Shown in pieces: positions 18,012 through 27,505 of a stretch of 64,000 nt of DNA. Position numbers and translations under genes: made by a program. Under the pieces are notes generated by a model, which ran no database searches, was not told where the DNA came from, and saw only the letters and a list, made by a program, of their open reading frames with translations. The DNA lies in NCBI GenBank assembly GCA_029547145.1, contig JAKPPV010000024.1:62001-126000 (forward strand), in the 5' to 3' direction. Numbering within the stretch: the first letter of the stretch is position 1; each line of letters opens with the position of its first letter. The DNA comes from Methanobacteriota archaeon. Its GTDB lineage: Archaea > Halobacteriota > Methanomicrobia > Methanomicrobiales > Methanospirillaceae.

Positions 18012-18724
18012 TGATCCGCGAGCGTTTTCATCACCGCGAGACGCACGCGACGCTCCTTGCAGAGGAGGAGGGGCACCTTCACGTGGCGAAGGCAGCCATC
18101 CTGGAGGCACGGGCCGCGATCGAACGCACAATCGCCCGGGACCCCTTCTTTCTCTCCAGTCTCGAACCCTGCGATCCTGGGGTGGACCATCCCGTCATCC
18201 GTCGCATGGTCCGGGCGGCGAGGGATGCCGGGGTCGGCCCGATGGCCTCCGTCGCCGGTATGGTGGCTGCCGCCGGTGTCGAGGCGATGGTCGGCGCGGG
18301 GGCCTCGTTCGGCGTGGTGGAGAACGGCGGTGACATCGCGTTCGTCTCCCCTCAGCCCCTTCGCATCGGTGTCCACGCCGGTGCTTCCGCCTACTCAGAC
18401 CGGTTCGCCTTCGTGCTGCCACCCACCCGCCGCGTGCTGGGGTGCTGCACCTCGTCCGCGACCGTCGGTCCCTCGATCTCCTTCGGCGTCGCGGACGCCG
18501 TCACCGTCTTCGGGCCGGATCCGGTGCTCGCCGATGCATGGGCGACCCGGCTCTGCAACGACCTCCGGCCGGAGGACAGGTCGGTCCTCGACCGGGTCGA
18601 CCCGGCACAGATCACCGGTGTCTGCGCGGTCTTCGACCGGCAGGTGGTCCGCTGGGGCTCGCTCCCTCCGGTGGTTCGCGCACGGGTCGATCCGGCGCTG
18701 ATCACCTCCGCCGACTCGCTCTAG
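18011..18724 (+). CDS. UPF0280 protein, third component of homocysteine biosynthesis
   Basis: A 237-residue UPF0280 (ApbE-like superfamily) protein of the MA1715 type, which genetics in Methanosarcina acetivorans ties to sulfide-dependent homocysteine formation. Family features seen are GPMASVAGMVAAAGVEAMV, then VVENGGDIAF, and the CCTSSATVGPSISFG segment. The ATG at 18011 overlaps the ferredoxin stop (tgatg); a longer frame from 17948 would overlap the ferredoxin coding part and is rejected. Its stop overlaps the stop of the convergent gene. Confidence 0.9.
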   Translation: MIRERFHHRETHATLLAEEEGHLHVAKAAILEARAAIERTIARDPFFLSSLEPCDPGVDHPVIRRMVRAARDAGVGPMASVAGMVAAAGVEAMVGAGASFGVVENGGDIAFVSPQPLRIGVHAGASAYSDRFAFVLPPTRRVLGCCTSSATVGPSISFGVADAVTVFGPDPVLADAWATRLCNDLRPEDRSVLDRVDPAQITGVCAVFDRQVVRWGSLPPVVRARVDPALITSADSL

Positions 18725-19212
18725 GCGTTCTCATCGACGAACGCCCGCGCCTCGTCGTATGCCTCGGGCCCTTCGAATCGGGCGAGCAACGCCTCTCCAT
18801 CGCTGACACCGATGAAACCCCTGCGGTCCCGGACGAAGAAGAGGAGCTCGAAGAGGTCGCGGTGCTCGAGCAGGACTCCCGAACGGGTCGCAAGGGCCGG
18901 TTCGAGCTCCAGACGTTCGCGGGTGAGATCGTCGGGTTCAAACCGGAAGATATAGAAAAAAACCTGCCAGGCGTTGAGCAGGTTGGAACCAAGAAGTTCC
19001 CACCGGAGTTCGGGGTCGAGCCCGTCGAGCCGGGCCGCGATGCAGGCCACATCCTCCTCGCACTCCTCCAGGATGTCGTCCGCCACGTCCTCCAGTACGG
19101 CCCCGGGGTCGAACCACTCCTCGTATTCATCCTCCTCGTCCTCGGCGAATGCGTCATTCATCCCCTCATCCGGGAAGTCCTCCTCTTCCTCGTTCCCTCC
19201 TCGCCGGATCAT
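18721..19212 (-). CDS. Acidic protein of unknown function
   Basis: A 163-residue, very acidic protein. The first 35 residues are mostly Glu and Asp (NEEEEDFPDEGM then EDEEDEYEEW). The rest is predicted helical with a LEECEEDVACIAARLDGL segment and aromatic VFFYIF. I do not recognise a family. It converges on the UPF0280 gene with a shared tag/cta stop overlap and diverges from the asparagine-synthase-like gene. Composition suggests a cytoplasmic soluble protein. Confidence 0.65.
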   Translation of the reverse strand: MIRRGGNEEEEDFPDEGMNDAFAEDEEDEYEEWFDPGAVLEDVADDILEECEEDVACIAARLDGLDPELRWELLGSNLLNAWQVFFYIFRFEPDDLTRERLELEPALATRSGVLLEHRDLFELLFFVRDRRGFIGVSDGEALLARFEGPEAYDEARAFVDENA

Positions 19213-19276
19213 ACCAGAATCTCCATCGCACGAAGGTGATTTATTATTTCTGCTTCTGCGTCAGAGATCCACGGGA

Positions 19277-20272
19277 ATGATGCTGCGCGGATGGACGGAG
19301 CTGAACGGGAGACGCCTTGCCCCCTCCCGGCTCGAGGAGCTGGTCTGCGGGGAAGACCCTCTGGTGGCCCGCCTGGGCGGGGAGTTCTACTTCGAGGCGG
19401 GGAGCTGGCGCGGACGCGACATGCTCGGGATCCTCCCGGGCCTCTGCCCGCCGGGCGAGCTCCAGCGGGATGGCGTGACCGTCCGGAGGATCGAGCCGGA
19501 GGTGCCCGAGCTCACGCTCGTGGATGCGATCGAGCTCGCCGTCCGGCGCCGGGCAGACGAGGGGGTGGTGGCACTCTCGGGGGGTGTCGATTCGACCCTG
19601 ATCGCAGCACTATCTGGCAGGCCCTGCGTCGTCGTCGGGATCGAGGGGAGCCACGATCTCGAACGCGCCCGGTACGTCGCGGACCTCCTTGATCTCGACC
19701 TGAACGAGGTCATCATCCCTCCCGAGCGGTTACCCGGTGTGCTGGTCGAGGTGCTGCGTGTGATCCCGGAGAAGAGTCCTGTGAACGTCGCGATCGCCGC
19801 CACCCTCTACTTCGTTGCGGAGTGGGCAGGATCCCGGGGGTACGAGCGGATCCTGGCGGGGCAGGGCGCCGACGAGGTATTCGGTGGTTACGCCCGGTAT
19901 GCGGGGGCGGATGACCTCCGGTCCATGCTCGCGAGTGACTTCGCCTCGCTCCCCGTCCAGCGTGCCCGTGACCAGGGGACGGTCGGCCTCTTCGGCTGCT
20001 ACCTCTCGATGCCGTTCCTCGACCCTGCGGTCCTCCGGGCGGTCCGCGCGCTTCCGCTCTCCCGGCTCGTCGGGGACGGACCGGGAAAAGCGGCGTTGCG
20101 GGAGGCCGCCGCGACATGGATTCCGCCCGAGATCGCGGCGTATCCCAAGAAAGCGATGCAGTACGGCTCGGGGGTCTGGGGGGAGATACGCCGTCTGTCA
20201 CGTCATAACGGTTATAAAAACTCGGTGCAAGGGTACTTAACCACCCTGGAGAGGAACGAGCATGGTCAATGA
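19277..20272 (+). CDS. Asparagine-synthase-like protein with truncated glutaminase domain
   Basis: A 331-residue relative of AsnB. The synthetase domain has the PP-loop ALSGGVDSTLIAAL (about residues 98-110) and the downstream AGQGADEVFGGYARY and KKAMQYGSG motifs, so ATP-dependent aspartate activation looks intact. Only a remnant of the N-terminal glutaminase domain is present (LGGEFYFEAGSW, then RDMLGILPG), and the essential Cys-2 is absent. It would therefore use free ammonia or another donor. The start at 19277 is chosen because it follows A/T-rich promoter sequence near 19238-19250; the longer upstream frame overlaps the divergent gene. It overlaps gatC by 11 bases. Confidence 0.85.
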   Translation: MMLRGWTELNGRRLAPSRLEELVCGEDPLVARLGGEFYFEAGSWRGRDMLGILPGLCPPGELQRDGVTVRRIEPEVPELTLVDAIELAVRRRADEGVVALSGGVDSTLIAALSGRPCVVVGIEGSHDLERARYVADLLDLDLNEVIIPPERLPGVLVEVLRVIPEKSPVNVAIAATLYFVAEWAGSRGYERILAGQGADEVFGGYARYAGADDLRSMLASDFASLPVQRARDQGTVGLFGCYLSMPFLDPAVLRAVRALPLSRLVGDGPGKAALREAAATWIPPEIAAYPKKAMQYGSGVWGEIRRLSRHNGYKNSVQGYLTTLERNEHGQ

Positions 20273-20531
20273 GAGCGATGTCCGGCGGATCGCCGAGCTC
20301 GCGGACGTCGGGATCCCGGCGGAGGTGCTGCCGACCTTTACCGCACAGTTCAACCGGATCCTTGAATACTTCGATATCCTGGATACCCTGGGCGACGAGT
20401 GCACCGCGAAACGGCCCCTGCACACGGTCCTCCGGGAGGACGTGGTCTCGCCATCCCTGCCACAGGAGGCAGTCCTGGCGAATGCTGCCGAAGACGAGGA
20501 CGGGTTCGTGAAGGCCCCGAGGGTGATGTGA
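20262..20531 (+). CDS. gatC: Asp-tRNA(Asn)/Glu-tRNA(Gln) amidotransferase subunit C
   Basis: An 89-residue GatC, which braces GatA against GatB in the amidotransferase. The N-terminus VRRIAELADVGIPAEVL and the middle FNRILEYFDILDTL are typical, as is the C-terminal PSLPQEAVLANA. It starts inside the end of the asparagine-synthase-like gene and overlaps gatA by one base. In archaea GatCAB makes Asn-tRNA; Gln-tRNA is made by GatDE, which is not in this window. Confidence 0.95.
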   Translation: MVNESDVRRIAELADVGIPAEVLPTFTAQFNRILEYFDILDTLGDECTAKRPLHTVLREDVVSPSLPQEAVLANAAEDEDGFVKAPRVM

Positions 20532-21808
20532 TGGACGACCGGTTCAATGCCTACCTCCTCCGGTCGGACGTACCGGGCCGCCGATCAGGTCCGCTCGCCG
20601 GCAGGACGGTCGCCATCAAGGACAACATCTCGACCGCCGGCATGGAGACGACGTGCGGGTCGCGGATCCTGAAGGGATACGTCCCTCCCTACGACGCCCA
20701 CGTGGTGTCCCTGCTGCGCGATGCGGGTGCGACCATCAATGGCAAGACCAACATGGACGAGTTCGGGAGGGGAACCACGACCGAGAACTCCGGCTTCGGC
20801 CCGACCCTGAACCCGGTCGACACGACGCGCGTCCCCGGAGGTTCGTCGGGAGGTTCGGCTGCCGCCGTCGCCGCCGGACTTGCCGAGATGGCGCTCGGTA
20901 CCGACACGGGAGGTTCGATCCGGTGCCCCGCCGCCTTCTGCGGGATCGTCGGCTTCAAACCGACCTACGGGCGGGTCTCCCGGTATGGACTGGTCGCGTA
21001 TGCGAACTCGCTCGAGACGATCGGGCCGATGGGCCGGACCGTGGGAGACATCTCCGCCCTCCTGCGGGTCATCAGCCGCCCCGATCCGCGCGATTCCACC
21101 ATGCAGGGTCTGCCCTACGAGCACGACCCGGTCCCCAGCGTCAGAGGCCGGACGATCGGGGTTCCTGCCGAGTTCTTCGGGGAAGGGGTCGATCCCCGCG
21201 TCGCTGCGAAGGTCCGGGATTCGATCGAGACGCTCGCCGCCTGCGGCGCAAAGGTCGTCCCCGTCTCCATGCCGACGATGAAGTTCGCCCTCGCCGCCTA
21301 CTACATCACCTGCACATCCGAGGCGTCATCGAACCTGGCGCGGTATGACGGCGTACGGTTCGGACCCGGTGCCGAGGTCCAGCGCTCCTGGCACGATGCG
21401 TTCACCGCAGTCCGTGCAGAACACTTTGGCGAGGAGGTGCGCCGCCGGATCCTGCTCGGGACCTTCGCCCTCTCGGCCGGGTACTACGGGCGCTACTACG
21501 GCAAGGCCCAGACGGCACGTGCACAGGTCGCTGCCGACTTCGAGCGCCTCTTCCGCTCGGTCGACCTCCTTGCCGGCCCGACGATGCCGACCGTCGCCTT
21601 CCGGCTGGGTGAGCTCGCCGACCCGCTCTCGATGTACCTCGCCGATATCCTGACGGTACCGGCGAATCTCGCCGGTGTCCCGGCGATCTCGGTCCCCTGC
21701 GGCAGTGTGGACGGTCTCCCGGTCGGCCTCCAGCTGATGGGACGCCCCTTCGACGACGAGACGGTGATCGACGCGGCGGCAGCCTTCGAGGCAGAGGTGA
21801 CCGCATGA
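20531..21808 (+). CDS. gatA: Asp-tRNA(Asn)/Glu-tRNA(Gln) amidotransferase subunit A
   Basis: GatA hydrolyses glutamine and sends ammonia to GatB. The 425-residue protein has the amidase signature: the catalytic Lys in VAIKDNIST, the Gly/Ser-rich PGGSSGGSAAAVAAG and the cis-Ser/Ser-x-Ser region TDTGGSIRCPA. The C-terminal ADILTVPANLAGVPAISVP segment is typical. The ATG at 20531 overlaps the gatC stop in tgatg; the longer frame from 20399 is rejected because it lies within gatC. Confidence 0.98.
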   Translation: MDDRFNAYLLRSDVPGRRSGPLAGRTVAIKDNISTAGMETTCGSRILKGYVPPYDAHVVSLLRDAGATINGKTNMDEFGRGTTTENSGFGPTLNPVDTTRVPGGSSGGSAAAVAAGLAEMALGTDTGGSIRCPAAFCGIVGFKPTYGRVSRYGLVAYANSLETIGPMGRTVGDISALLRVISRPDPRDSTMQGLPYEHDPVPSVRGRTIGVPAEFFGEGVDPRVAAKVRDSIETLAACGAKVVPVSMPTMKFALAAYYITCTSEASSNLARYDGVRFGPGAEVQRSWHDAFTAVRAEHFGEEVRRRILLGTFALSAGYYGRYYGKAQTARAQVAADFERLFRSVDLLAGPTMPTVAFRLGELADPLSMYLADILTVPANLAGVPAISVPCGSVDGLPVGLQLMGRPFDDETVIDAAAAFEAEVTA

Positions 21809-23208
21809 GTGCTGACCAGGTGATCATCGGTCTCGAGATCCACTGCCAGCTCGACACCAGGACGAAGCTCTTCTGTGGCTGCTCCACGGACTACCGCGAT
21901 GACGGGCCGAACACCCACGTCTGCCCCGTCTGCCTCGGGCTGCCGGGGACGATGCCGGCGGTGAACCGGCGTGCGGTCGAGTATGCCTTAAGGGTTGCCA
22001 AGGCCTTCAACTGCGAGATCCCGGAGGAGTGCGAGTTCTCACGCAAGAACTACTTCTACCCCGATCTCCCGAAGGGCTACCAGATCACCCAGTACGACCG
22101 GCCCCTTGCCCTCGGTGGCCATATCGTGATCGAGGCAGAGGAGGGCGGGGAGAAGAAGGTCCGGCTGACCCGGATCCACATGGAGGAAGACCCGGGCCGG
22201 CTCGTGCACCGGGGAGGAGGGGCCCGCGCCCGATACTCGCTCGTCGACTACAACCGCTCGGGCGTACCGCTGATCGAGATCGTCACCGAGCCCGATCTCC
22301 GGTCACCGAAGGAAGCCCGTCGGCTCCTCGCGAAGCTCCGTGCGACCCTGGAATACCTCGGCGTCTTCGACTCGGAGAAGGAGGGGTCGCTCCGGGTGGA
22401 TGCGAACGTCTCGATCGCGGGCCACGATCGGGTCGAGATCAAGAACATCTCCTCCTACAAGGGGGTCGAAAAGGCGCTTACCTTCGAGATCACCCGCCAG
22501 CGCTCGCTGATCCGGCGCGGCGCCACGGTCGAACGAGAGACCCGCCACTTTGTCGAGGCGCGCGGGACGACGACGGCTTCACGGTCAAAGGTGGAGGAGC
22601 ATGACTACCGCTACTTCCCCGAACCTGATCTCCCGCCACTCCGGGTCGCCTCGTGGCTGGACGATATCGCCCTTCCCGAGCTTCCTGACGCCCGGCGCGA
22701 GCGGTTCATGCAGCAGTACGGGCTTTCAATCAACCATGCACGGACCCTGACCGGCGATCTCCGCCTCGCGGAGTTCTTCGAGGCGGTCGCCGGCGAAGAC
22801 CCGGTGCTCGCCGCCACCTGGGTCGCTGATACCCTCCTCGGGGAACTGAACTACCGCGACAGGACGATTGCGACGGTCGACCCGATCCGGTTCCGCTCCC
22901 TTCTCTCGCTCGTCGGGTCGGGGACGATCACGGACCGCTCCGGGGTTGAAGTGCTCCGCCTGGTCCTTGACACCCCCGAGGAGCCCGCCTCCATCGTCGA
23001 ACGGCTCGGGCTTGCCGTCACCGGGGATGATGCGGTTGCCACCGCGATCGCCGAGGTGCTCGCCGAGCAGCCTCAGGCGGTCGCAGACTACCGTGCCGGG
23101 AAAGGTGCCGCCCTCAACTACCTGGCCGGTCAGGTGATGAAGAAGACCCGCGGTCGAGCGGACCCGAGGGAGGTGGGCCGGCGTCTCGCCGAGGCCCTGG
23201 CGGAGTGA
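21805..23208 (+). CDS. gatB: Asp-tRNA(Asn)/Glu-tRNA(Gln) amidotransferase subunit B
   Basis: GatB phosphorylates and amidates the misacylated tRNA. The 467-residue protein begins VIIGLEIHCQLDT and contains CPVCLGLPG, RKNYFYPDLPKGYQI and YNRSGVPLIEIV, all hallmark segments of the GatB cradle domain. The C-terminal YqeY-like tail domain is present (about 320-467). It overlaps gatA by four bases (atga). Three subunits in the order C-A-B form one operon. Confidence 0.98.
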   Translation: MSADQVIIGLEIHCQLDTRTKLFCGCSTDYRDDGPNTHVCPVCLGLPGTMPAVNRRAVEYALRVAKAFNCEIPEECEFSRKNYFYPDLPKGYQITQYDRPLALGGHIVIEAEEGGEKKVRLTRIHMEEDPGRLVHRGGGARARYSLVDYNRSGVPLIEIVTEPDLRSPKEARRLLAKLRATLEYLGVFDSEKEGSLRVDANVSIAGHDRVEIKNISSYKGVEKALTFEITRQRSLIRRGATVERETRHFVEARGTTTASRSKVEEHDYRYFPEPDLPPLRVASWLDDIALPELPDARRERFMQQYGLSINHARTLTGDLRLAEFFEAVAGEDPVLAATWVADTLLGELNYRDRTIATVDPIRFRSLLSLVGSGTITDRSGVEVLRLVLDTPEEPASIVERLGLAVTGDDAVATAIAEVLAEQPQAVADYRAGKGAALNYLAGQVMKKTRGRADPREVGRRLAEALAE

Positions 23209-23215
23209 TGGGATC

Positions 23216-26032
23216 GTGCACCTGATCATCACGGAGAAGAACATCGCGGCAGAGCGAATCGCCCGGATTCTCGCGGGCCAGTCTTACGTCGAGACACGCA
23301 AGGAGGGTGGCGTCAACACCTATTCCTTCGATGATACGACCGTGGTCGGGCTGCGAGGGCACGTCGTGGAGATCGACTTCGAACCGGGGTACACGAACTG
23401 GCGCTCCGAGCAGCACCGCCCCCGTTCCCTGATCGACGCCAGGACCATCAAGACCCCGACCGATAAAAAGATCGTGAACCTGGTCCAGAAACTCGCCCGA
23501 CGGGCGGACCGGGTCACGATCGCGACGGACTTCGACACCGAGGGTGAACTGATCGGCAAGGAGACCTACGACCTCGTCAGGGCTGTACGGCCGGACGTTC
23601 CGGTGGCACGCGCCCGGTTCTCTGCGATCACCCCGCAGGAGATCCGGAACGCATTCAGTAACCCGACCGAACTCGACTTCGCGTTGGCCGCTGCGGGAGA
23701 GGCCCGCCAGGTGATCGACCTGATCTGGGGGGCATCGCTCACCCGGTTCATCAGCCTCGCCGCCCGGCGGGGGGGCCGGAACATCCTCTCGGTCGGACGA
23801 GTCCAGTCTCCGACCCTGGCGATGATCGTGGACCGCGAACGCGAGATCGAATCCTTCACGCCGGAGCAGTACTGGGTCCTCTCGGTCGACTCGGAACGGG
23901 AAGGGGTCGCGTTCTCGGCCCGGCACACGACCCCCCGTTTCACCGATCGCGAGGCGGCGATGGAGGCCCGCGACCGGACGGTGGCACCGCTCGTCGTCAC
24001 CGAGTCACGGGAGGGGCAGAAACTCGACCGGTCCCCGACTCCCTTCGACACGACCGGTTTCATCGTCGCTGCGGGGCGGATCGGTCTCTCCGCGGCGAAC
24101 GCGATGCGGATCGCTGAGGACCTGTACATGCACGGGTACATCTCGTATCCCCGCACGGACAACACCATCTATCCCCCGTCGCTCGACCTCGACGGAGCCC
24201 TGAAGACCCTGGAACGGACCGAGTTTCGGGATGACGTCCGATGGGTCCTTGCACACCGGCGTCCCAGCCCGACCCGGGGGAAGAAGTCCTCCACCGACCA
24301 CCCGCCGATCCACCCGGCAGGCGCGGCGACACGCGCCGAGCTCGGGGAGGAGCGGTGGCGGGTCTACGAGCTGGTGGTCCGGCGGTTCCTGGCGACCCTC
24401 TCTCCGGATGCCCGCTGGACCACGCGAAAGGTCCTCTTCGATGCCGGCGGCGAGTCCTACACCACGACCGGCTCCACCCTTGCCGAGGCTGGCTGGCGGA
24501 CGGTCTACCCCTACTCGGACGCGGCGGAGCACGAGCTGCCTCCCTTCGTCGTGGGCGAACGTCTCCCCGTCAACGCGGTACGGATCGAGGAGAAGGAGAC
24601 CCAGCCCCCGCCACGGTTCACCCAGTCACGCCTGATCCAGGTGATGGAGGAGCTCGGGCTCGGGACCAAGTCCACCCGTCACGAGGTGATCGGCAAGCTG
24701 GTGAGCCGGAAGTACGTCGAAGGCAACCCCCTCCGCCCCACGCTCGTGGGGCGGGCCGTGATCGAATCCCTCGAAGAGCACGCGGACCTGATCACGAAGC
24801 CCGACATGACGACCGCGATCGACCGGCACATGCAGGAGATCAAGGAGCGGAGGCGCACCCGCGACGAGGTCGTGGATGAATCCCGTCTCATGCTGCACCG
24901 TGCCTTTGACGACCTGGAGGCCCATGGTGATGAGATCGGGCGGGATATCATGGGCCGGACGGTCGAGGAACAGATCCTGGGGCCCTGCCCGGTCTGCGGT
25001 TCCGAACTGCGTCTGCACCATATCAGGTCGAGTCAGTTCATCGGGTGCGTGAACTACCCCGAGTGCCGGTTCAACATCGGCCTCCCGGTGACCACCTGGG
25101 GTTTCGCCGTCAGAACCGACGACGTCTGTCCCCAGCACGGTCTCGCACACGTCCGGCTGATCGCAAAGGGTGCGCGCCCCTGGGAGATCGGCTGTCCCCT
25201 CTGCCACCATATCGCCTCAAACCGCGAGACGATGGCCCTCATGCCGTCCATGACGCCGGAGTTGATCGAACGGCTCAATGCACGGCACATCTACGCGGTG
25301 AACGAGGTCTCGGTCGCAGATCCGGACGTGCTTGCCGATGTGGCAGGCATCGACAGGAAGACGGCATTACGGCTCAAAGAAGAGGCCGAAGGGGTGCTTT
25401 CCCTCCTGCGCCGCCGCTCGGAGCTCCGCAAGTTCGTTCGTGCCCACGTGCCGCCCCGACGGGGACGGAGTCACGCGAAGATCATGAAGACCCTCTTTTC
25501 GAAGGGGATCGACACGATCGAACACCTCGCCTCCGCTGACCCTGCGCTGATCCGGTCGGCGGGCATCGGGGAGAAGGAGACTGCCGCCCTTCTCGATGCG
25601 GCCCGGGGTCTCTGCAATGACCGCCGCCTCCGGGCGATGGGAATACCGGCGATCAGCTTAAAGAAGTATTACGCTGCCGGGTTCACGAGCCCTGAGGACT
25701 TCATTCGTCTCCCGGCGCCGTATCTCACCCTCAAGACCGGAATCTCGCCCGACACGGTCCACCGGCATATCGAGCTCGTCTGCGAGGCCCTCGGACAACC
25801 GGCACCCCGTCGGACGACCCGGGCGCAACTGGAGAAGGGGCGGGCCGAGCTCCTCTCGATCCCGGGAGTCGGGGAGTCCACGATCGAAAAACTCTACAGC
25901 GGCGGTGTCTACGATACCCGGACCCTGATCGAGGCCGATCCACAAGTCGTCGCGGCAGAGACGGGTCTGCCCGTGCGCCGGATCATGGACTTCCAGGCCC
26001 GTGCCTCCGCCCCGCGGGAGGCAGCGGGATGA
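23216..26032 (+). CDS. topA: DNA topoisomerase I, archaeal type, with extra helix-hairpin-helix tail
   Basis: A type IA topoisomerase that relaxes negative supercoils. The 938-residue protein starts at GTG. The Toprim domain (about 1-150) has ITEKNIAAERIARIL and the acidic ATDFDTEGELIG. The catalytic Tyr is in YISYPRTDNT near residue 310. A zinc-finger region from about 590 carries CPVCGSEL and CVNYPEC. The C-terminal 260 residues hold about four helix-hairpin-helix units (about 690-930), for example VAGIDRKTALRLKEEA and IPGVGESTIEKLY, which likely add DNA binding. It follows gatB by seven bases, in the same direction. Confidence 0.95.
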   Translation: MHLIITEKNIAAERIARILAGQSYVETRKEGGVNTYSFDDTTVVGLRGHVVEIDFEPGYTNWRSEQHRPRSLIDARTIKTPTDKKIVNLVQKLARRADRVTIATDFDTEGELIGKETYDLVRAVRPDVPVARARFSAITPQEIRNAFSNPTELDFALAAAGEARQVIDLIWGASLTRFISLAARRGGRNILSVGRVQSPTLAMIVDREREIESFTPEQYWVLSVDSEREGVAFSARHTTPRFTDREAAMEARDRTVAPLVVTESREGQKLDRSPTPFDTTGFIVAAGRIGLSAANAMRIAEDLYMHGYISYPRTDNTIYPPSLDLDGALKTLERTEFRDDVRWVLAHRRPSPTRGKKSSTDHPPIHPAGAATRAELGEERWRVYELVVRRFLATLSPDARWTTRKVLFDAGGESYTTTGSTLAEAGWRTVYPYSDAAEHELPPFVVGERLPVNAVRIEEKETQPPPRFTQSRLIQVMEELGLGTKSTRHEVIGKLVSRKYVEGNPLRPTLVGRAVIESLEEHADLITKPDMTTAIDRHMQEIKERRRTRDEVVDESRLMLHRAFDDLEAHGDEIGRDIMGRTVEEQILGPCPVCGSELRLHHIRSSQFIGCVNYPECRFNIGLPVTTWGFAVRTDDVCPQHGLAHVRLIAKGARPWEIGCPLCHHIASNRETMALMPSMTPELIERLNARHIYAVNEVSVADPDVLADVAGIDRKTALRLKEEAEGVLSLLRRRSELRKFVRAHVPPRRGRSHAKIMKTLFSKGIDTIEHLASADPALIRSAGIGEKETAALLDAARGLCNDRRLRAMGIPAISLKKYYAAGFTSPEDFIRLPAPYLTLKTGISPDTVHRHIELVCEALGQPAPRRTTRAQLEKGRAELLSIPGVGESTIEKLYSGGVYDTRTLIEADPQVVAAETGLPVRRIMDFQARASAPREAAG

Positions 26033-26070
26033 TCGGGGATTAAAGGTCCGGCGTCGATTGTACAGAACAG

Positions 26071-26757
26071 ATGGCTCCCCGCTGGCAGGACTGGGTCCAC
26101 GTCACGAAACTGGACCCCGACAAGACCCTGCCGCCCGAGGCGATCGCCGAGATCGCCACGAGCGGCACCGACGCACTGATGCTCTCGGGCACTCTGAACG
26201 TGACCAGGGAGAACCTCGCCGAGCTCCAGCGGCAGGTCTCCGAGTACGGACTTCCACTCGTGGTGGAGCCTGCCGGGCCGGAGGGTGTCCTGGTGGAGGG
26301 GATCGACCTTCTCTTCATCCCGAGCGTGATGAACACGACCGACGTGCGATGGATCGTGGGCAAGCACCATGAGTGGGTCCAGCAGGAGACGGTCGACTGG
26401 TCGAAGGTCGTCCCCGAGGCGTACATCGTCCTCAACCCCGCATCGGCCGTCGCCCGGGTGACGCGGGCGGTCTGCTCGCTCTCCCCCGAGTCTGCAGCGG
26501 CGTTCGCGTCGGTCGCCGACCACTACTTCTGTTTCCCGATCGTCTACGTTGAGTACAGCGGGACGTACGGCGATCCCGCTCTCCTCCGGGCGGTGCGCCG
26601 GGCGATCGATCGGGCGGTCCTCTACTATGGCGGCGGGATCCGATCGTCTGCCCAGGCGGCCGAGATGGGTCGGTACGCCGACACGATCGTCGTCGGGAAT
26701 GCCGTCTACGAGGCCGGCGCTGGTGTCCTGAAGGAGACCGTCCGCGCGGTCAGGTAG
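26071..26757 (+). CDS. Geranylgeranylglyceryl phosphate synthase
   Basis: This 228-residue TIM-barrel enzyme joins geranylgeranyl diphosphate to sn-glycerol-1-phosphate, the first committed step of archaeal ether lipids. Signature parts are [12 protein letters not shown] at the N-terminus, [34 protein letters not shown] and the phosphate-binding [13 protein letters not shown] then [12 protein letters not shown]. It lies 38 bases after topA in the same direction, and a methyltransferase gene follows within eight bases. Confidence 0.95.
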   Translation: MAPRWQDWVHVTKLDPDKTLPPEAIAEIATSGTDALMLSGTLNVTRENLAELQRQVSEYGLPLVVEPAGPEGVLVEGIDLLFIPSVMNTTDVRWIVGKHHEWVQQETVDWSKVVPEAYIVLNPASAVARVTRAVCSLSPESAAAFASVADHYFCFPIVYVEYSGTYGDPALLRAVRRAIDRAVLYYGGGIRSSAQAAEMGRYADTIVVGNAVYEAGAGVLKETVRAVR

Positions 26758-26764
26758 GAGGCGG

Positions 26765-27505
26765 ATGCCCGAGATCCAGGTGGTCCTCGTCAATCCGCTC
26801 TACGAGGGGAACGTCGGGTCGGTCGCGCGCGTGATGAAGAATTTCGGGTTTTTCCGCCTCGTCCTGGTCGACCCCTGTCCCCTCTCCGGGGAGGCGTGGG
26901 CGATGGCCTCGCATGCCCGCGACGTGCTCGAGGAGGCCCGGTACGACACCCTGGAACGGGTGGTCGAGGAGTCGTCCCTGGTGGTGGCGACGACGGGCGA
27001 GGTCGCCAGGTCCGTCTCGTCCCCGATCCGGATGCCCTACTTCTCCCCCCGTGAGCTCCGGAGCATGATTGCTGGGGTCGACGGGACCGTCTCGGTCCTC
27101 TTCGGGCGGGAGAACTGCGGTCTTTCCAACCAGGAACTCGCGCGCGCCGGGATCATCTGCACGATTCCGACCTCCCCTCTCTACCCGATCCTGAATCTCT
27201 CGCACGCTGTCGGTATCGTCTGCTACGAGCTGGCGGGCCTCGAGAGAGGGACGTACGCGCTGGCGTCTCCGCTCGAACTGGAGAGCCTGTACGCGCATAT
27301 CGATCGGTTTCTCGACCGCGTCGACCATCCCCCGCACAAGCGCGAGATCACGCTCCTGCTCGCCCGCCGGTTGCTCTCACGGGCGATGCCCACGATCCGG
27401 GAGGTCTCGACGATCCACGGTCTCCTCCGCAGGACAGAGCAGCGCCTCGGAGGGGCGATCCCTCGAAACGATGATGACACCAGTCCTCCAAGAGGTACCG
27501 GATGA
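26765..27505 (+). CDS. SPOUT-class RNA methyltransferase (TrmJ-like)
   Basis: A 246-residue TrmH/TrmJ family 2'-O-methyltransferase. The knot-fold motifs are visible: [20 protein letters not shown] at the start, [14 protein letters not shown] in the middle and [17 protein letters not shown] in the SAM-binding region. The C-terminal third is helical and basic. TrmJ methylates position 32 of tRNA. The target in this organism is inferred. It overlaps dcd by four bases. Confidence 0.9.
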   Translation: MPEIQVVLVNPLYEGNVGSVARVMKNFGFFRLVLVDPCPLSGEAWAMASHARDVLEEARYDTLERVVEESSLVVATTGEVARSVSSPIRMPYFSPRELRSMIAGVDGTVSVLFGRENCGLSNQELARAGIICTIPTSPLYPILNLSHAVGIVCYELAGLERGTYALASPLELESLYAHIDRFLDRVDHPPHKREITLLLARRLLSRAMPTIREVSTIHGLLRRTEQRLGGAIPRNDDDTSPPRGTG

